This document shows positions 13,263-24,787 of a stretch of 64,000 bases of DNA, piece after piece. Each line of letters begins with the position of its first letter. The stretch's first letter is position 1. Origin of the DNA: Orientallactaga sibirica (lineage: Eukaryota; Chordata; Mammalia; Rodentia; Dipodidae); assembly GCA_036365145.1 (NCBI GenBank), contig JAEOAD010000029.1, positions 21,747,001-21,811,000 on the forward strand, written 5' to 3'. The notes beneath the pieces are model-generated. The model searched no databases. It worked only from the letters and a program-made list of their open reading frames with translations, and had not been told where the DNA came from. The position numbers and the translations under genes were made by a program.

Positions 13263-13924
13263 GAGAATGTGATGTTTTAGAAGTTGTGTTTTTTAGGAAA
13301 GAGGCTTAGAGTTTCCATGATAGGGTAGATTATAAGATAAAGCAATAAGATACTGTCTGGAGAAACACTAAGCTATTGGCAACTTCCCTAACATTATTAG
13401 AGTTTTTGATTGTATGTAAAAGTATAATCTGATTATCAATCATTATTAGCCTAGATTCTCATTATTTTATTTATTTGGTAGTATTTACTGTTAGGCACAG
13501 TGCAGATGAAAAATAGAGGATAAGACAAGAACCAGGGACTGACATGGCACTTTTTTCAGCTCTTGGGTTAAGAGTGTTGGTTGATGATGACTCTGAAAAT
13601 AGAGAGCACTGTGTAGTTTTCTATTGCACTGATAAAATTCAATATTGGCACTATGGTATTCATGGCACTATGATATTTATTAATTCTATCTAGATGAATC
13701 CAAAATAATTCATTGTTTTTTACAGACAGAGGATATGAAAATATTGTCAGACAGTTATATATTAGAAAAACATTATTACAACTGTTCCTATTACCTCTGT
13801 TGAGTTGGCACTAGCACTGTTGCTGGTTAATATTATTGATAACTGGTTATTTGCTAGCCATAAAATGTTTACATTATTCATATATTTTATTGAAGAAGGA
13901 TATGATAATTCTAGTTTCTTTTAC

Positions 13925-14350
13925 GTAGTTTCAGTTAAAGCGTGAGGCCCAGAGAAAACCAGGTGATGCCACACACGTCACCTTGCTCTGGCACTAGGAT
14001 GAACTCTTGGTACAAATGATCTTATGTCTAACCCAGATTGATCTATGGCTCCCCCTGTTGCCCACAGTCTAGTGTGCCACCTAGACAAATGGCCCAGGTG
14101 AGCTGGCTCTAGGGTCTATCCTCCAAATCTATTAACCAATCCCGTCTTCCCCTTGCATATAAGGGCTGTGGTCTTCTTCCTGTCTTGCTTTTTCTCTCTG
14201 TAGCATCCTTCTGGACTTAACTCTGTGCTGCTTGGAGGGCTCCCCTCACCCAGCTGCTCTGATTTATACATGCCTTTAATTGTGTGTTTTTTTAAATTTC
14301 CTATTCATGACATTCCCAGTCTCTTAATTCACTCACTTCAACTTTTAAAT
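13925..14350 (+). other. Possible ERV LTR (U3/R-like) segment
   Basis: It has CCAAT (attaaccaatcc) about 30 bases before a TATA-like box (gcatataaggg, near 14156). After it comes ggtcttcttcctgtcttgct, then ctcccctcacccagctgctc and a poly(A)-like gatttataca. A similar order of words occurs on the - strand at 17800-18190. The ends are not resolved and no coding sequence is attached. Confidence 0.4.
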
Positions 14351-14403
14351 AACTCTATGATAAGGTGTAGCCTTTTATCAATTGAACTGGTAAGACAGAC
14401 AGA

Positions 14404-15085
14404 TTAATCACACAAGGTCTGTTATGGGGGAAACCAGCCACTGTCTAATTGGACTGGAGGCCTGCTCCATGGAAGGGAATACATCCCTGATACTGAATAC
14501 CTACAGCAAGGGTAGACATGAGCCCTAGGGGTGTAACGTCTGCTGGTGTCTGGCTAAATGTATATACTGTGCTCACCAAACTGACCAGTAAGCACTTTTC
14601 TTAATGTCCTTACCCATATATTAATGCTACTCTCACTTTCGGTTAGAGAAGCTTATCTTTTCAGATGGTGGTGACCTTGAGATGACTCGGAAAGCACAAT
14701 GGTGCTGAAAAGAAGGGACAGAGGAGTGCTAAGCACTAAAACATCTCTAACACACCTTCCAAGGCTCGGGGTCCATTGTGGAAGAGGTGGCGGAAAGAAT
14801 GTAAGAGCCAAAGGAAGGGTAGGATGCCTTACAACGTGCTCCTGGAGACACAAAATGGCCTGGATATCCATGACCTTGCAATGTCTGAAGCAACTTACAC
14901 AAGACCATCATGATAGGAGGAAAAGATGATGACATCAAAATTAAAAGAGACTGATTGAGAGGGGGAGGGAATATGATGGAGAGTGGAGTTTCAAAGGGGA
15001 AATTGGGTGAGGGAGGGAAGTATCATGGGATATCATCTACAATTAAGGAAGTTGTCAATAAAAAATTAATTAATTTTTAAAAATG
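14404..15085 (+). mobile_element. L1 3' UTR fragment
   Basis: The reverse complement of 4890-5560 aligns by eye throughout: nearly the same words occur around ggtggtgaccttgagatgac, the purine-rich gagagggggagggaatatga and the terminal A-rich tail. No ORF2 sequence is attached, so the copy is strongly 5'-truncated. Confidence 0.75.
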
Positions 15086-15099
15086 TTAAAACTGGGTCT

Positions 15100-15281
15100 T
15101 GATTTTTTAATATTTTATTTTTATTTATTAAAGAGAGAGAAAATGAATGTGGAAGCCAGAGCTTCTAGCCAGTGCAAAGGAACTCTAGACACATGTCAAC
15201 ATGTGTATTTGGCTTACATGGGTGCTGGGGAATAAAACCTGGTTAAGTGCCTTAACCACTAAGCAATCTCTTCAGCCCAGT
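15100..15281 (-). mobile_element. DIP SINE
   Basis: It begins with the reverse complement of the A-rich tail and GA-rich stretch. The body (gaactctagacacatgtcaa) follows, and the head ends aagcaatctcttcagccca. Full length but diverged. Confidence 0.85.
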
Positions 15282-16091
15282 ACATAGATTTTTAATGAGG
15301 TGGGAATTTAAAATTATTAAATCAGCCATTTTTTAAAATTATTATTTGTTGCTTCTCTGGGTTCATATTTAAAGTGTATGTTATAAAATAAGTGCAAATT
15401 TAGCTAATGTCTACAGCTGGTTATCATTTCTACTCTGTGGTACCATGTAGTCACTTCTGTGGAACAATATGGGATCTTTGTTGGACAAGCCACAGCCCTT
15501 TGATTATGTCTCAAAACAAAGTGGAAATGTTTCTTGTGACACGCCATGGAAATCACTACACTGTACTAATTAAAGGCAAAGTCAGATACCTTGGCTCTAT
15601 CTTGAATTACTGAGAAGTTGATGCTTATCATGGAATGGTAGCCACAATGCTTTAGTTGGACATTCATGAATCAGAACAATTCATATGCTTATGTGTCTAA
15701 TTCTACAGTAAAGTTAGAGCAAGGGTCTTGTTTCCTTTTTCGACTTTTTATTTTCATTCCTAATTATGATAATATCCTATTTTCTTTAAAATGTAGTAAA
15801 ATATGGATATAATTTTAATGTCTACATTTTATGTAAAATATATACATTTGCTTCTGATACTAAAACAAAAATTTTCACACTTAATGTTTTTCTTTTGTTG
15901 TGTGTGTATGTAATGTGATAGTGGTGTGGGTGAGTGCTATCTGCATGTCTTTTGGGCTATGTGGTGTCCCATGGGTTTGCTTATGACAGTATGTGATAGT
16001 ATGTGTTCCCAAATGGAACTTTGGATTTCCTACTCCATTGCTCTTCTGCAATTCTTATTTAGGCAGGACATGATCTGGTCCTGGAGCTTGC

Positions 16092-16096
16092 CATTT

Positions 16097-16142
<46 letters not shown>

Positions 16143-16212
16143 TTCCTTCCTTCCTTCCTTCCTTCCTTCCTTCCTTCCTTTCCTTTCTTCCTTTTTTCTT
16201 TCTTTTTTTAAT
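16092..16212. repeat. (TTTC)n(TTCC)n tetranucleotide tract
   Basis: About 12 TTTC units pass into about 10 TTCC units and then an imperfect T-rich tract. Long Phe/Leu/Ser frames across it are low-complexity artefacts. Confidence 0.95.
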
Positions 16213-16372
16213 AATTTATTATTTTGTTTATATTATTATAATTTTACATTCATATTGGTGACTCCATTATCCTTTTCCCTTTCCTCCCCCCTCCAAAGGG
16301 ACCCTCATCAATGGGGAATATGGGTCTTGCATTGTGGGGGTCATCAAGAATTATGGGGGATAGGCCAAGTCT
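16213..16372 (-). mobile_element. L1 3'-end fragment (variant 3' UTR)
   Basis: It shares the order of words with 21055-21310 (tcatcaatggggaatatggg, cattgtgggggtcatcaag). The orientation is inferred by chaining that segment to the L1 at 4886-6735. Confidence 0.45.
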
Positions 16373-16424
16373 TTCTTTCTTTCTTTTTCTTTCTATCTTT
16401 CTTTCTTCTTTTCATTTCTTTCAT

Positions 16425-16471
<47 letters not shown>
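16373..16471. repeat. CTTT-rich tract followed by (TG)n
   Basis: An imperfect CTTT tract (16373-16425) is followed by about 22 TG units (16427-16471). Confidence 0.95.
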
Positions 16472-16473
<2 letters not shown>

Positions 16474-16655
16474 CTGGTGATTCTTGGGTCCCTGCTCCCT
16501 TATGCAGCTGAAGATACAGATATGCTTGGCAATGCCTAGCTGTTTATGTGGGTTCTGAGTATCAAATTCAAACAGCTGTCCCTAAGACCTCCTCAGGCCC
16601 TCATGCTTGTATAGAAAGAGATTTTAGCCACTTAGCTATCTCCCCAGCCCTATTT
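16472..16655 (-). mobile_element. B3-like SINE remnant
   Basis: It ends ttagccacttagctatctcc, the reverse complement of a B2-superfamily head. The upstream TG tract corresponds to the CA-rich tail expected for B3-type copies. Diverged. Confidence 0.55.
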
Positions 16656-17034
16656 CCATTTCCTTTGTAGATATATTTTTTATTTATTTATTTATTTTTA
16701 TTTTTTTTTTCCTTTGTAGATATTTAACTGTACGTATTGCCTTAGAAAAGTTTTGATGTGGTATTTTGGGATTCATCAAGCGTTACTCAAATTTATGAAC
16801 CCCAAGTTTGGGTTCTGCCATACTTTTAACAAAGAATAGATAAAGATGGACTCTAGAATGGTAAATATAAATTATTAAGTTGATTTAGGGAGAAATCACA
16901 ATTTTGGGGGTTTATTTTAAGGGAGTTTGGGAACTAGGCAGGAAGGCTGGAGCAGAGTTATAAGTGGAAATAAATACTTAGGCAGAAAACATTGTATAGT
17001 TCATAAGGTTCATTTAAGAGAAATTGAGGTTTTT

Positions 17035-17294
17035 CCGGGCTGGAGAGATGACTTAGCTGTTAAGGCACCTGTCTGCTAAGTCTAAGAACCCGGTTCCAAT
17101 CTCCAGGTCCCACATTTAGTCAGATGCGGTGATGCAAGGGTGCAATGCTGCACTTGCCCACAAGTTGGCGCACACATCTGGATTTCATTCACAGCAGCTG
17201 AGAGACTGCTGGTGTGCCCATTCTCTATCTGTCTCCCTCTCCCTCTCTCTCTGTCTGTCTCTCTCTGTGTCTCTCTCAAAAAATAAAAAAAAAA
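17035..17294 (+). mobile_element. DIP SINE, long form, with 19-bp target-site duplication
   Basis: The head gggctggagagatgacttag is near intact. Relative to ordinary DIP copies about 30 extra bases (ggtgatgcaagggtgcaatg and following) lie between agatgc and the ggcgcacac region. The flanks aagagaaattgaggttttt (17016-17034 and 17295-17313) are identical over 19 bases, so the insertion is well delimited. Confidence 0.92.
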
Positions 17295-17296
17295 AA

Positions 17297-17435
17297 GAGA
17301 AATTGAGGTTTTTAAGGAAAGTCTGGAGTAGAGCCATAAGCATGTGGAGAATAGTTTATAAACCTCATCTAAAAGAAACTGAGGCTTTCAAAGAAAAAAC
17401 TGGAGTAGAGCCACAAGCACATGGAGAATAGATAG
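17297..17435. repeat. Tandem duplication, about 78-bp unit, two copies plus a diverged third upstream
   Basis: The unit gagaaattgaggttt..., tctggagtagagccataagc, atgtggagaatag repeats as gaaactgaggcttt..., actggagtagagccacaagc, acatggagaatag. A weaker related copy (gctggagcagagttataagt) lies at about 16948-17034, and the DIP at 17035 inserted at its end. Confidence 0.75.
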
Positions 17436-17564
17436 GGGAGCTTCTATAGGGAGATTAAGAAGGAACATACATAGCATCTGCTATATGCTTTCCCCATGGA
17501 AGAAACTTGCAAAAGCAAATGGTGTTGACTTTAGCAAGAATAGCAGAGACTGAGAGCTCCTCAC

Positions 17565-17765
17565 TGAAACAGACTTAAAACACACCCTCCAAGGACCAGG
17601 GAATTTTGCGGAAGAGGGGGCAGAAAGATTGTAAAAGCCACAGGTTGAGCCATGCCCAATAACTGACTGCTGCTCCCACAACACATAACCCACAACCCCA
17701 TGGGGAATACCAGCAACTCCACTGAGGAGGGGCCCCAGTAGAATGGGGGGGCAGGGAGAGTTAAA
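17565..17765 (+). mobile_element. L1 3' UTR fragment
   Basis: The words ccctccaaggaccaggg, gaagagggggcagaaagatt and the CCCCAT-containing part match, in reverse complement, the L1 3' UTR segments at 5150-5250 and 21110-21310. Confidence 0.5.
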
Positions 17766-17799
17766 TTCATGGTTATTCTGAGTTTAAAGAAATCACACA

Positions 17800-18190
17800 G
17801 ATAGCAGGCCCAGATTTAGTGAGAGTGCCCATGTGGTAGATATAGAGTGTAAGGGGATTATGCATGGTAGATTCAGAGACCAGAGGAAAATCATGCATGT
17901 AGTCAAAGTGAGAAGAAAACCCTAACTATAAAGCAGAGGCAAGCAGAAAGAGTTCCCCCAGAACAAGAGATAGTTTTATGCTCTTCCGCCACCCACCCAG
18001 CCAGACTGGGTGAGGGGGAAGCCAGACTCAAATGTGTCCCTGTGGCAGAGGACAGAGAAGGCCAAGCAAAGCCGAGAGCAGGGTAGGGCAGAGCAAGTGA
18101 CAGGAACAAGACAGCAGCCTTTATAGGCAAAGGGAAAATCCAGTTGCCTTGTAGGTGGAGGGCAGACCCCAGAGCCAACCCAGTTGAGTT
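17800..18190 (-). other. Possible ERV LTR (U3/R-like) segment
   Basis: On the - strand a TATA-like box (gcctataaagg, near 18125) is followed by ctgctgtcttgttcctgtca, then cccctcacccagtctggctg and a poly(A)-like agcataaaac. The order resembles 13925-14350. GC is above the local average. The ends are not fixed. Confidence 0.4.
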
Positions 18191-18507
18191 GTCTTATGTA
18201 GGTGGCATGTGGGGATGTGGGGTGGCATCTTTTGGTTGTCTCTGGGTCTCAATCTCCAAGTGAAACTGCTGAACAGGAGCTAGCTTTCTCCTACCCTCCT
18301 TCAGTTTGAGGCAAAACACTGTTACTAAACATTCAAGGTGAAGTCTCAGTATTTTACATAAGGGCTTTAGCCTTTGGTTAATTGAATTCCTATGCCTGAG
18401 TTTCTTCACCTACAACAGAAATAAATAGTAACTGATAATGTTTCTTTTTGTTGTTGCTTCTATGGCTTATTGAGATATAGTTCACACACCATGGAATTCA
18501 CCAATTT

Positions 18508-18735
18508 AAAAAATATTTTTATTTATTTATTTATAAGAAGACAGAGAAAGGGAGAGAAAGAGAGAAAGAAAGAGAGAGAGGATGAACACACTTGGGCTTC
18601 TAGATACTGTAAATGAACTCCAGACACATGCACCACTTTGTGCATTTTCCTTTACGTGGGTACTGGGGAATCTATCCCTGGTCCTTAGTCTTTTTATACT
18701 AGCACCTTAATTGCTGAGCCATCTCCCCAGCCCCA
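18508..18735 (-). mobile_element. DIP SINE
   Basis: It starts with the tail complement (tatttttatttatttattta) and a GA-rich stretch. It continues through gaactccagacacatgcacc and ends at the head complement gctgagccatctccccagcc. Full length. Confidence 0.9.
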
Positions 18736-18887
18736 GTAGTCACCTATTTAAAGTATATGATTAAGTGGGTTTTGCCATATTCACAGATATGCCATAGCCA
18801 TGGTCATTTCTGGAACATACACCTCCTTAAAGAATAACCAGTATTCTTCAACTATTACCTCCCATTTCTGGGTGCTTCTTAAACTTT

Positions 18888-19245
18888 TAAAAATGTATTT
18901 ATTTTTGTGTATGTTGGTGGTATGCATGTGTATGTGCATGTTTGTATGTGTGTGGTTGCACATGTGTGGGCTTGCATATGGAGGCTAGTGGTCAATGCCA
19001 GTAGTTTGTCCTCAGTGGCTTTTTTTTGAACCAGGGTCTCCTACTGAACATAGAGCTCACTAATTAGCTTTAACTGTTTTTCCAGTGACTCACCCTCCAT
19101 GATCCCCTATCTCTGCCACCCTAGCTTGAGAGTTACAGACACATACCACCACAACTGGCATGTTACATGTGTGCTAGAGATTTGAACTCAGGTCCTTGTT
19201 TTAGTATGACAACCACTTTATGGACTAAGCCATCTCCCTAGTCCC
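18888..19245 (-). mobile_element. B3-like SINE
   Basis: A TG-rich stretch (CA-rich tail complement) is followed by ccagggtctcctactgaaca, cagacacataccaccacaac, and the head complement ctaagccatctccctagtcc. The layout fits the B3 family of the B2 superfamily; it is old and diverged. Confidence 0.65.
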
Positions 19246-21050
19246 AATGTTTCTGTAATAGGATCTCAGTCAGGATTAAGTCAGTTGACCTAATGCTTGA
19301 AAGTATATTTTACAGGGCAAAGAATATATCAAGATTCACGATTATTATTACTATTACCTTCTTCATCACACTTATCAGCAAACCATTCTTTTCTAGGTCT
19401 TTTGCCAGCAGACTTTGGTGTTAGTAGAACATCTCTTTGCATCAATGTTGCTCAAGTCATTCCTTGGAATGATCAACCTTGACCCAAATTTCCAGGGTGA
19501 GGTTGGCTGTCCATGTGGCCTTGACCTTGAGCCTTCTTAAGCTGAGTGTCAGTATTCATTTTGTTTCATTGAGTCTTTGAAATGAAGCCAAATGTTCAAT
19601 GTTTCCTACCTTACTGTGACATACTGTATGGCAAATGCTTACCACCATGCTTGGAACATATTGAATACGTCATAAGTGACACTCGTAAGTTTTATTATGG
19701 GTTTGTAAAGAGTCCTTGAGATTATTACCCATTTATCTTAATTCCTGGGGAAGAAGACGATGCACTAAAAGTAACCAGAACTGAGTGGGAGATATTGATT
19801 AAAGTGGAAGCGATCCACTCTGAGAAGGGCAAATTTAATTTTGCAATGCTGCCATTTTTTTTTTTTTTTGTGATTATCTGTAGCTGCATCTGCTGATTAT
19901 TGCAAAAATGAGGTCTGGGATTCTTCAGTGTAATTACACTATGACAGCACATGAAGCAAAAGAAGCCTTAGACCACATTCTATAAATGCTTCCTTGTACT
20001 AGTTTGCTAGATTTCAATATCAAATCCATAACAAGTATGTAAACAGGTTGCACTTTGATGAAGAAGTTTTAGATGACATGAATATATATGTGTATGAATT
20101 TATACTTGAAAGAACTTTTAAACTTGGAATTGTGAATAGATAAGCAAGGAATTTATTAAAACTTACTGAACTTTTTCATTGGGTACCAGCCTTGGCAGTG
20201 TGACACAGTGATGGCTTCTGTGAGGTCTGGATCAAATTGGGCTGCCATTGTCTCCTGTCCAGTATATCTGGTCACTTAGTTCTTACTTCCTTTACCTGAA
20301 AGCTAACTGGAGGCAGGTTGTTTAACCCCAGATATTGGTCTTTTATGTTTCTGCCTACAGTGGAAGTCCTCAGCATCTTTAGCATCTGTGTCTTCTGACT
20401 CACTCATGCCTTCTAACTACTTGCTATACAGAATAGGATTTTAAAATCCTCACTTAATTCCTACTTACTATCATCAGACACTTGCTGGCAGTCCCCAGGC
20501 AGTTGTTGCTAAGTCACTAGCACTTCAATAGCATTAAATGACCAAGATGCTAAAGAAGCAAATGTGGTTGAGAAAATTAGATTTTAACATCACTGTGACC
20601 AGTGTTTTGTCCCCTGTAGATAGACTTACATGGGATGGGAAATTTCCCTCCCAAGGTGAGTGTACTTATTTGTAGTGAGAGACATGTTTCCTAGGGACTA
20701 TATATCTACTTACATAGGCAGGTACACACTGCAATTTTCATGCCATTCATCAGTATTTTCTCACTTTCCTTTGAAGGAAACAAATAGATTGGGCCCCTTT
20801 GCTTCAGGGAAACTTTAATGATGATGAGAACTCTGAGAAAGGCAACATATTCTGTGAATAGGTCCAGGAAATCTGGAAATACAGAGGAAATGGTGTGATT
20901 CTTCTACATCAATATGGTTAACAATTTGATCCTTGCTTTGAATTATGATATATCTTATACATAACAAATGCTATCAGGACAAAGTAAACATATTACATTT
21001 ATTATTTGGAGATGTGATGAACATGCTTTAAAATAATTTCATTCTATATT
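19246..21050. other. Unique intronic sequence, nothing recognised
   Basis: No SINE, L1 or LTR words, no convincing coding frame and only a T tract near 19857-19869. AT-rich. Confidence 0.6.
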
Positions 21051-21054
21051 TTCT

Positions 21055-21310
21055 GATATTTTTTTCTTTTTTCTTTTTAGTATATATGGACATATTTGGT
21101 GTGTAAATAACACATGTTGGTGCCATCCTTTCCCTCCTCCCTGCCCTTTTTCTGAAGAGGCCTTCCTCATTGGGGATGCAGGTCAACCCCATGTGAATTG
21201 TGGGTCATGCATTATGGGGGCGAGGAGGCAATGTCTCTGGGCAAAATGTCCCAACTTGTGGCTCTAGTAATCTTTCCACCCCCTCTTCTGAAAAATTCCC
21301 TCAGCTGGGG
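21055..21310 (-). mobile_element. L1 3'-end fragment (variant 3' UTR)
   Basis: It shares gtgggtcatgcattatgggg and ccaccccctcttctgaaaaa with 16213-16372 and, in reverse complement, with 17565-17765. A T-rich stretch at 21055-21080 would be the A-tail complement. It directly abuts the L1 that begins near 21312 on the other strand. Confidence 0.5.
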
Positions 21311-21311
21311 A

Positions 21312-23712
21312 CCTCTGGTCAAGATGGTGTCCACCTAACCACACCTCACCTCATGGGGAAGGAAGGCAAGACATTTAGGGTTAAGTGGGTTTTTTTATGG
21401 TCTGCATATTCTAGTAGAACTCCAGTGGGAAGGTGTGGAGGAGCAAAGTAGGGAATCTGCTGATTCCCATGCTCTTGGGTAGCCCACCAGTCTCCCAGTC
21501 ACTCCAAGCAGCCATCCAAACTGCACTCCCAGCTGCAGTTTCCTTCTGTACTAATTTCAGGCTTAGTGGACCCAGGCCAGCAAGCTAGCATTTGCCCCTC
21601 CCTGCCCTGACCTAGGCTTTCCCACCCCCCACAGCCCCATAGTTGAACCCTGTCCCACTTGTCACCACTGCTGTGCACCCCCCACTGCCCCCGTCAGTGT
21701 GCTGACCCAGGCCAACAGGCTAGCATTCGCCCCACCCCAACCTAGGCTTTCCTACTCCACAGAGTTCCACTCATGAAAGCCATCCTGCTCACCACCATCA
21801 AATAGGCTAGCATTCACCCTGCTCTGCCTCAACTTCAGCTTTCCCACTCCCCATGAAGTTCCAGGCATGAAAGCTATCCCACTCACTGCCGCCACCCCCC
21901 CCCCCCAACTCCCATGTATGGACACAGGCCAATAGGCTAGCATTTGCCCTGCCACAGTCTGACCTAGGCTTTCCAGCTCCTGTGGAGCTCCATGTGTGAA
22001 AGGCATCCCACTGGCCAATCCCCTCCCCCCACCAGTGGGCAGACCCAGGCTAACACGCTAGCATTCACCTCGCTCCACCATGACCTAGGCTTTGCTGCCC
22101 CATGGAGATCCACAGGTGAAAGTCATCCCTGCACAGACCTAGGTCCAGGGTAAGTTACAGCTTCATCCACAGTTTGATAAGATTCCTTCACTGTGGTGGG
22201 CAGACCACAGAACAAAAGGAATAACAAGGAAAATCAAATGCAAGAAAATCCAGCTAGATTGCCCAGTTCCACAATGGATTTCTGTAATCAAAACATAGAA
22301 GAGACAATAGGATCAGAACCCTAAAGTGAATATATAAGCAATGCAACTCTTGCCAAGAAAAAGCAGAACTTGCCGAAAATCAACAAGGGCCAATATGGTA
22401 TGAATGCTGTACTCACTAGATTAGACCTAATAGAAAAAGAACCAGGAAGGGTTCCAAAGACAGCTAAATGATCAGAAGGAGAGCAAGAGAAAACATGACC
22501 TCAAAAACCAGCGAGCTAAGTTCAACGAAGGCATAAATAAATGCAAGGATGAATTCTAATAAGCATTAAGAAAATCAGAAAATGACGTGAAAAGGGATCT
22601 TGACAGAGGGATGGAAACTATGCATAAAAAAACAGTAGAAAATATGAACCAAATTGAACAAGCCCAAAACTCTATAGAAGCTCTCAAGAATAGGGTCAGC
22701 CATGTGGAGGATAGAATATGGAAGACAAAACAGAAGAAGCAGATCGTGAATCCATAAGTTTCAATAAGTTCAAAAATTTTTGTGAACAGAATATGAGGGA
22801 AATGTGGGATACCCTTAAGCATCCCAACATTTGGATCATGGGAATACCAGAAGTCCCAGACCAAAGGCATGGAACTTATTCAACAAAATTATAGGAGAAA
22901 ATTTTCCTACTCTCTCAAAGTCCCATCAAGTTACAAGAAGCTAACAGAATTCCACATAGACTGGACCAATGGAGAAATTCTCCAAGACATATTATCATTA
23001 GGACTCTAAATATCAATAACAAAGAGAAAGTCCTAAAAGCAGCTAGGGAGAAACAACACATTACATATAAAGGTAACCCCATCAGGATTATTTCAGACTT
23101 CTGAATGGAAACCCTGTAATCCAGAAGGGCCTGAAATGGAACACTGAAAAGTCTAAGAATTTATGGCTTCCAACCCAAACTACTCTACCCAACAAAAGTA
23201 TCCCTCACATTAGATGGTAAAAGAAAAACCTTCCACGTTAAATTTCAGCTTTACAACTATATGACAAAGCCAACCCTACAGAGAGTACTTCAGGGAATTC
23301 TCCACAGAGAAGAATCAAACAACCAACCTGAAGTTCCTACGAGAAGGAGATAACAATAACCAAACTCAGAGAAAGTCAAGCAACACACTCACAAAATGGG
23401 GCAGAGAATTGTACAGGGAGTTCTCAGAGGAAGAAATGCAAATGGAAAACATATACTTAAGAAAATGTTCAACATCCTTAACCATGTTGCAGGGAAATGA
23501 GAGTTAAAACAGCTATGAGATTCCACCTTACCCCAGTAAGGATGGCAAACATTAAAATATCTAATGAAAACAAATGCTGGTGAGGTTGTAGAGAAATAGG
23601 AACCCTCATTCACTGTTGGTAGGAATGTAAGATAATACAACCACTATGCAAAGCAATATGGAGACTCCTAAAAAGGTTGACTATAGAGTTACCAACAGAC
23701 CCAGTTACTCCC
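21312..23712 (+). mobile_element. L1/HAL1-type element: 5' UTR with tandem monomers, ORF1-like body, ORF2 C-terminal remnant
   Basis: The order is a 5' region (starting near ctggtcaagatggtgtccac), five tandem monomers (about 21570-22140), a decayed ORF1-like region (about 22140-23380), then a jump to sequence like the last part of ORF2 (23390-23712). The ORF1 part has the L1-typical tracts aattataggagaaaattttc and gactggaccaatggagaaat, then a segment ending at tctactctacccaacaaaag-like wording. Most of ORF2 is absent, as in HAL1 (half-L1) elements or after an internal deletion. Many stops: not functional. It continues after the LTR at 24210. Confidence 0.8.
21570..22145 (+). repeat. Tandem L1 5' UTR monomers (five units)
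   Basis: The word gctagcatt starts at 21584, 21719, 21806, 21936 and 22057, each copy within a context of acccaggccaacaggctagc then gacctaggctttcc. Spacings of 135, 87, 130 and 121 show a roughly 120-bp unit with length variation from C-rich runs. Rodent L1 elements are known to carry tandem promoter monomers; the position before the ORF1-like body supports that role here. Confidence 0.8.
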
Positions 23713-24209
23713 TGTATTAGTCAGGATTCTCTAGAGGAAGACAACCGATAGAATGAATTGTATGAAAAGGGATTGGCTTTTGGGTTAGTTTATGGCAGCC
23801 CAACAATAACAGGTTGCAGGCCTGAGAGTCAAGGAACCTGGTAGCTGCTCATTCTATGAGGCTGGATGCTTCAGCAGTCCCAATATGACACTGAAGGCCT
23901 GGAGCCATCATGGAGAGATGTTGCTCTTCAATCCACGCTGGTCTTCAGTCCACACCAGAAAGCAGCAAACAGTGAACAGCAAGCAGCACTGGCAGCCAGG
24001 GGGTAAGAGAGGATCCTTTCCTTCCCAGAGCTTCCTTAGAATAAAGTCCCCCCTCTGAGAGGGGCTGCCAACTCTAGGGGAAGGGCTCTCCCTGGGAGAA
24101 GTATTCCCCCTTTAGTTAATCCTTCCTAGAAGCAACCTCAAAGACACAAGTATGAGGAATGTCTGTGGGTTACTAATCAGATCAAGTTGACACAAACTTA
24201 ACCATCACA
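23713..24209 (-). mobile_element. Solo LTR, ERVL class (MLT2-like), inserted in the L1
   Basis: On the - strand it begins TGTGATGGTTAAGTTTGTGT and ends TCTAGAGAATCCTGACTAAT plus ACA. These are the start and end words of ERVL/MLT2 LTRs as I know them. Length 497 bp with TG...CA ends. The flanks are ctccc and ttccc (4 of 5 bases alike), fitting a 5-bp duplication. Removing it rejoins the L1 ORF2 remnant. No internal retroviral genes are present. Confidence 0.8.
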
Positions 24210-24360
24210 TTCCCTTACTGGCATTTACCCTAAAAGCTACATGCCTCAGTTCAAAGATATTTGCTCATCCATGTTTATGAATCTGTTCAATTCATAATAG
24301 GTAAGAACTAGAATCAACCCAGATGTCCATCATTAGACAATGGATTACCAAGAATTTAAG
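24210..24360 (+). mobile_element. L1 ORF2 C-terminal remnant, continuation after the LTR
   Basis: Words such as agaatcaacccagatgtcca fit the ORF2 C-terminal stretch that should follow 23712. Similarity fades near 24360, before any 3' UTR or A tail. Confidence 0.7.
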
Positions 24361-24787
24361 GGGTGTAGACCCTCTTATAGCCCAAGACTAGTGGGAGCTT
24401 GACAATGGAAAGCAGAATAATTATCTGGATATGATTCTGACTTTGTTTCCTGTTCCAGATATGGTTTCCTTTCCACTGAGCGGATCTGTTAGGCAATCCA
24501 AGAGCAGTTGGTGACTCACTATGGCTGTGTGCCACTGTTGCACTTGTATGAGCATCATGTCAGGTTGTTAGCTTCTGAGTCATTTAGATTTTGAGTTGCT
24601 TGTACAGATGTTGGTCACCTTTCCCCCAGCATCTCAAATACCCTATTATCATGTTAACCTGAGGTAGAGGGTCACTTTTCCTTTGCAAAGAGAGAAGAGG
24701 CTAAAATTCACCAATTTTGTATCTCTTCATTCTTCCACTCATCTTTTCACCCTTCCTTTTCATTTCTGGCATTTTGTCTCTGGAAAT

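Noticed and set aside
21570..22145. Regular repeats resembling a CRISPR array
   Set aside because: Unit length is irregular (87-135 bp), whole units repeat rather than short repeats with unique spacers, and the context is a mammalian L1.
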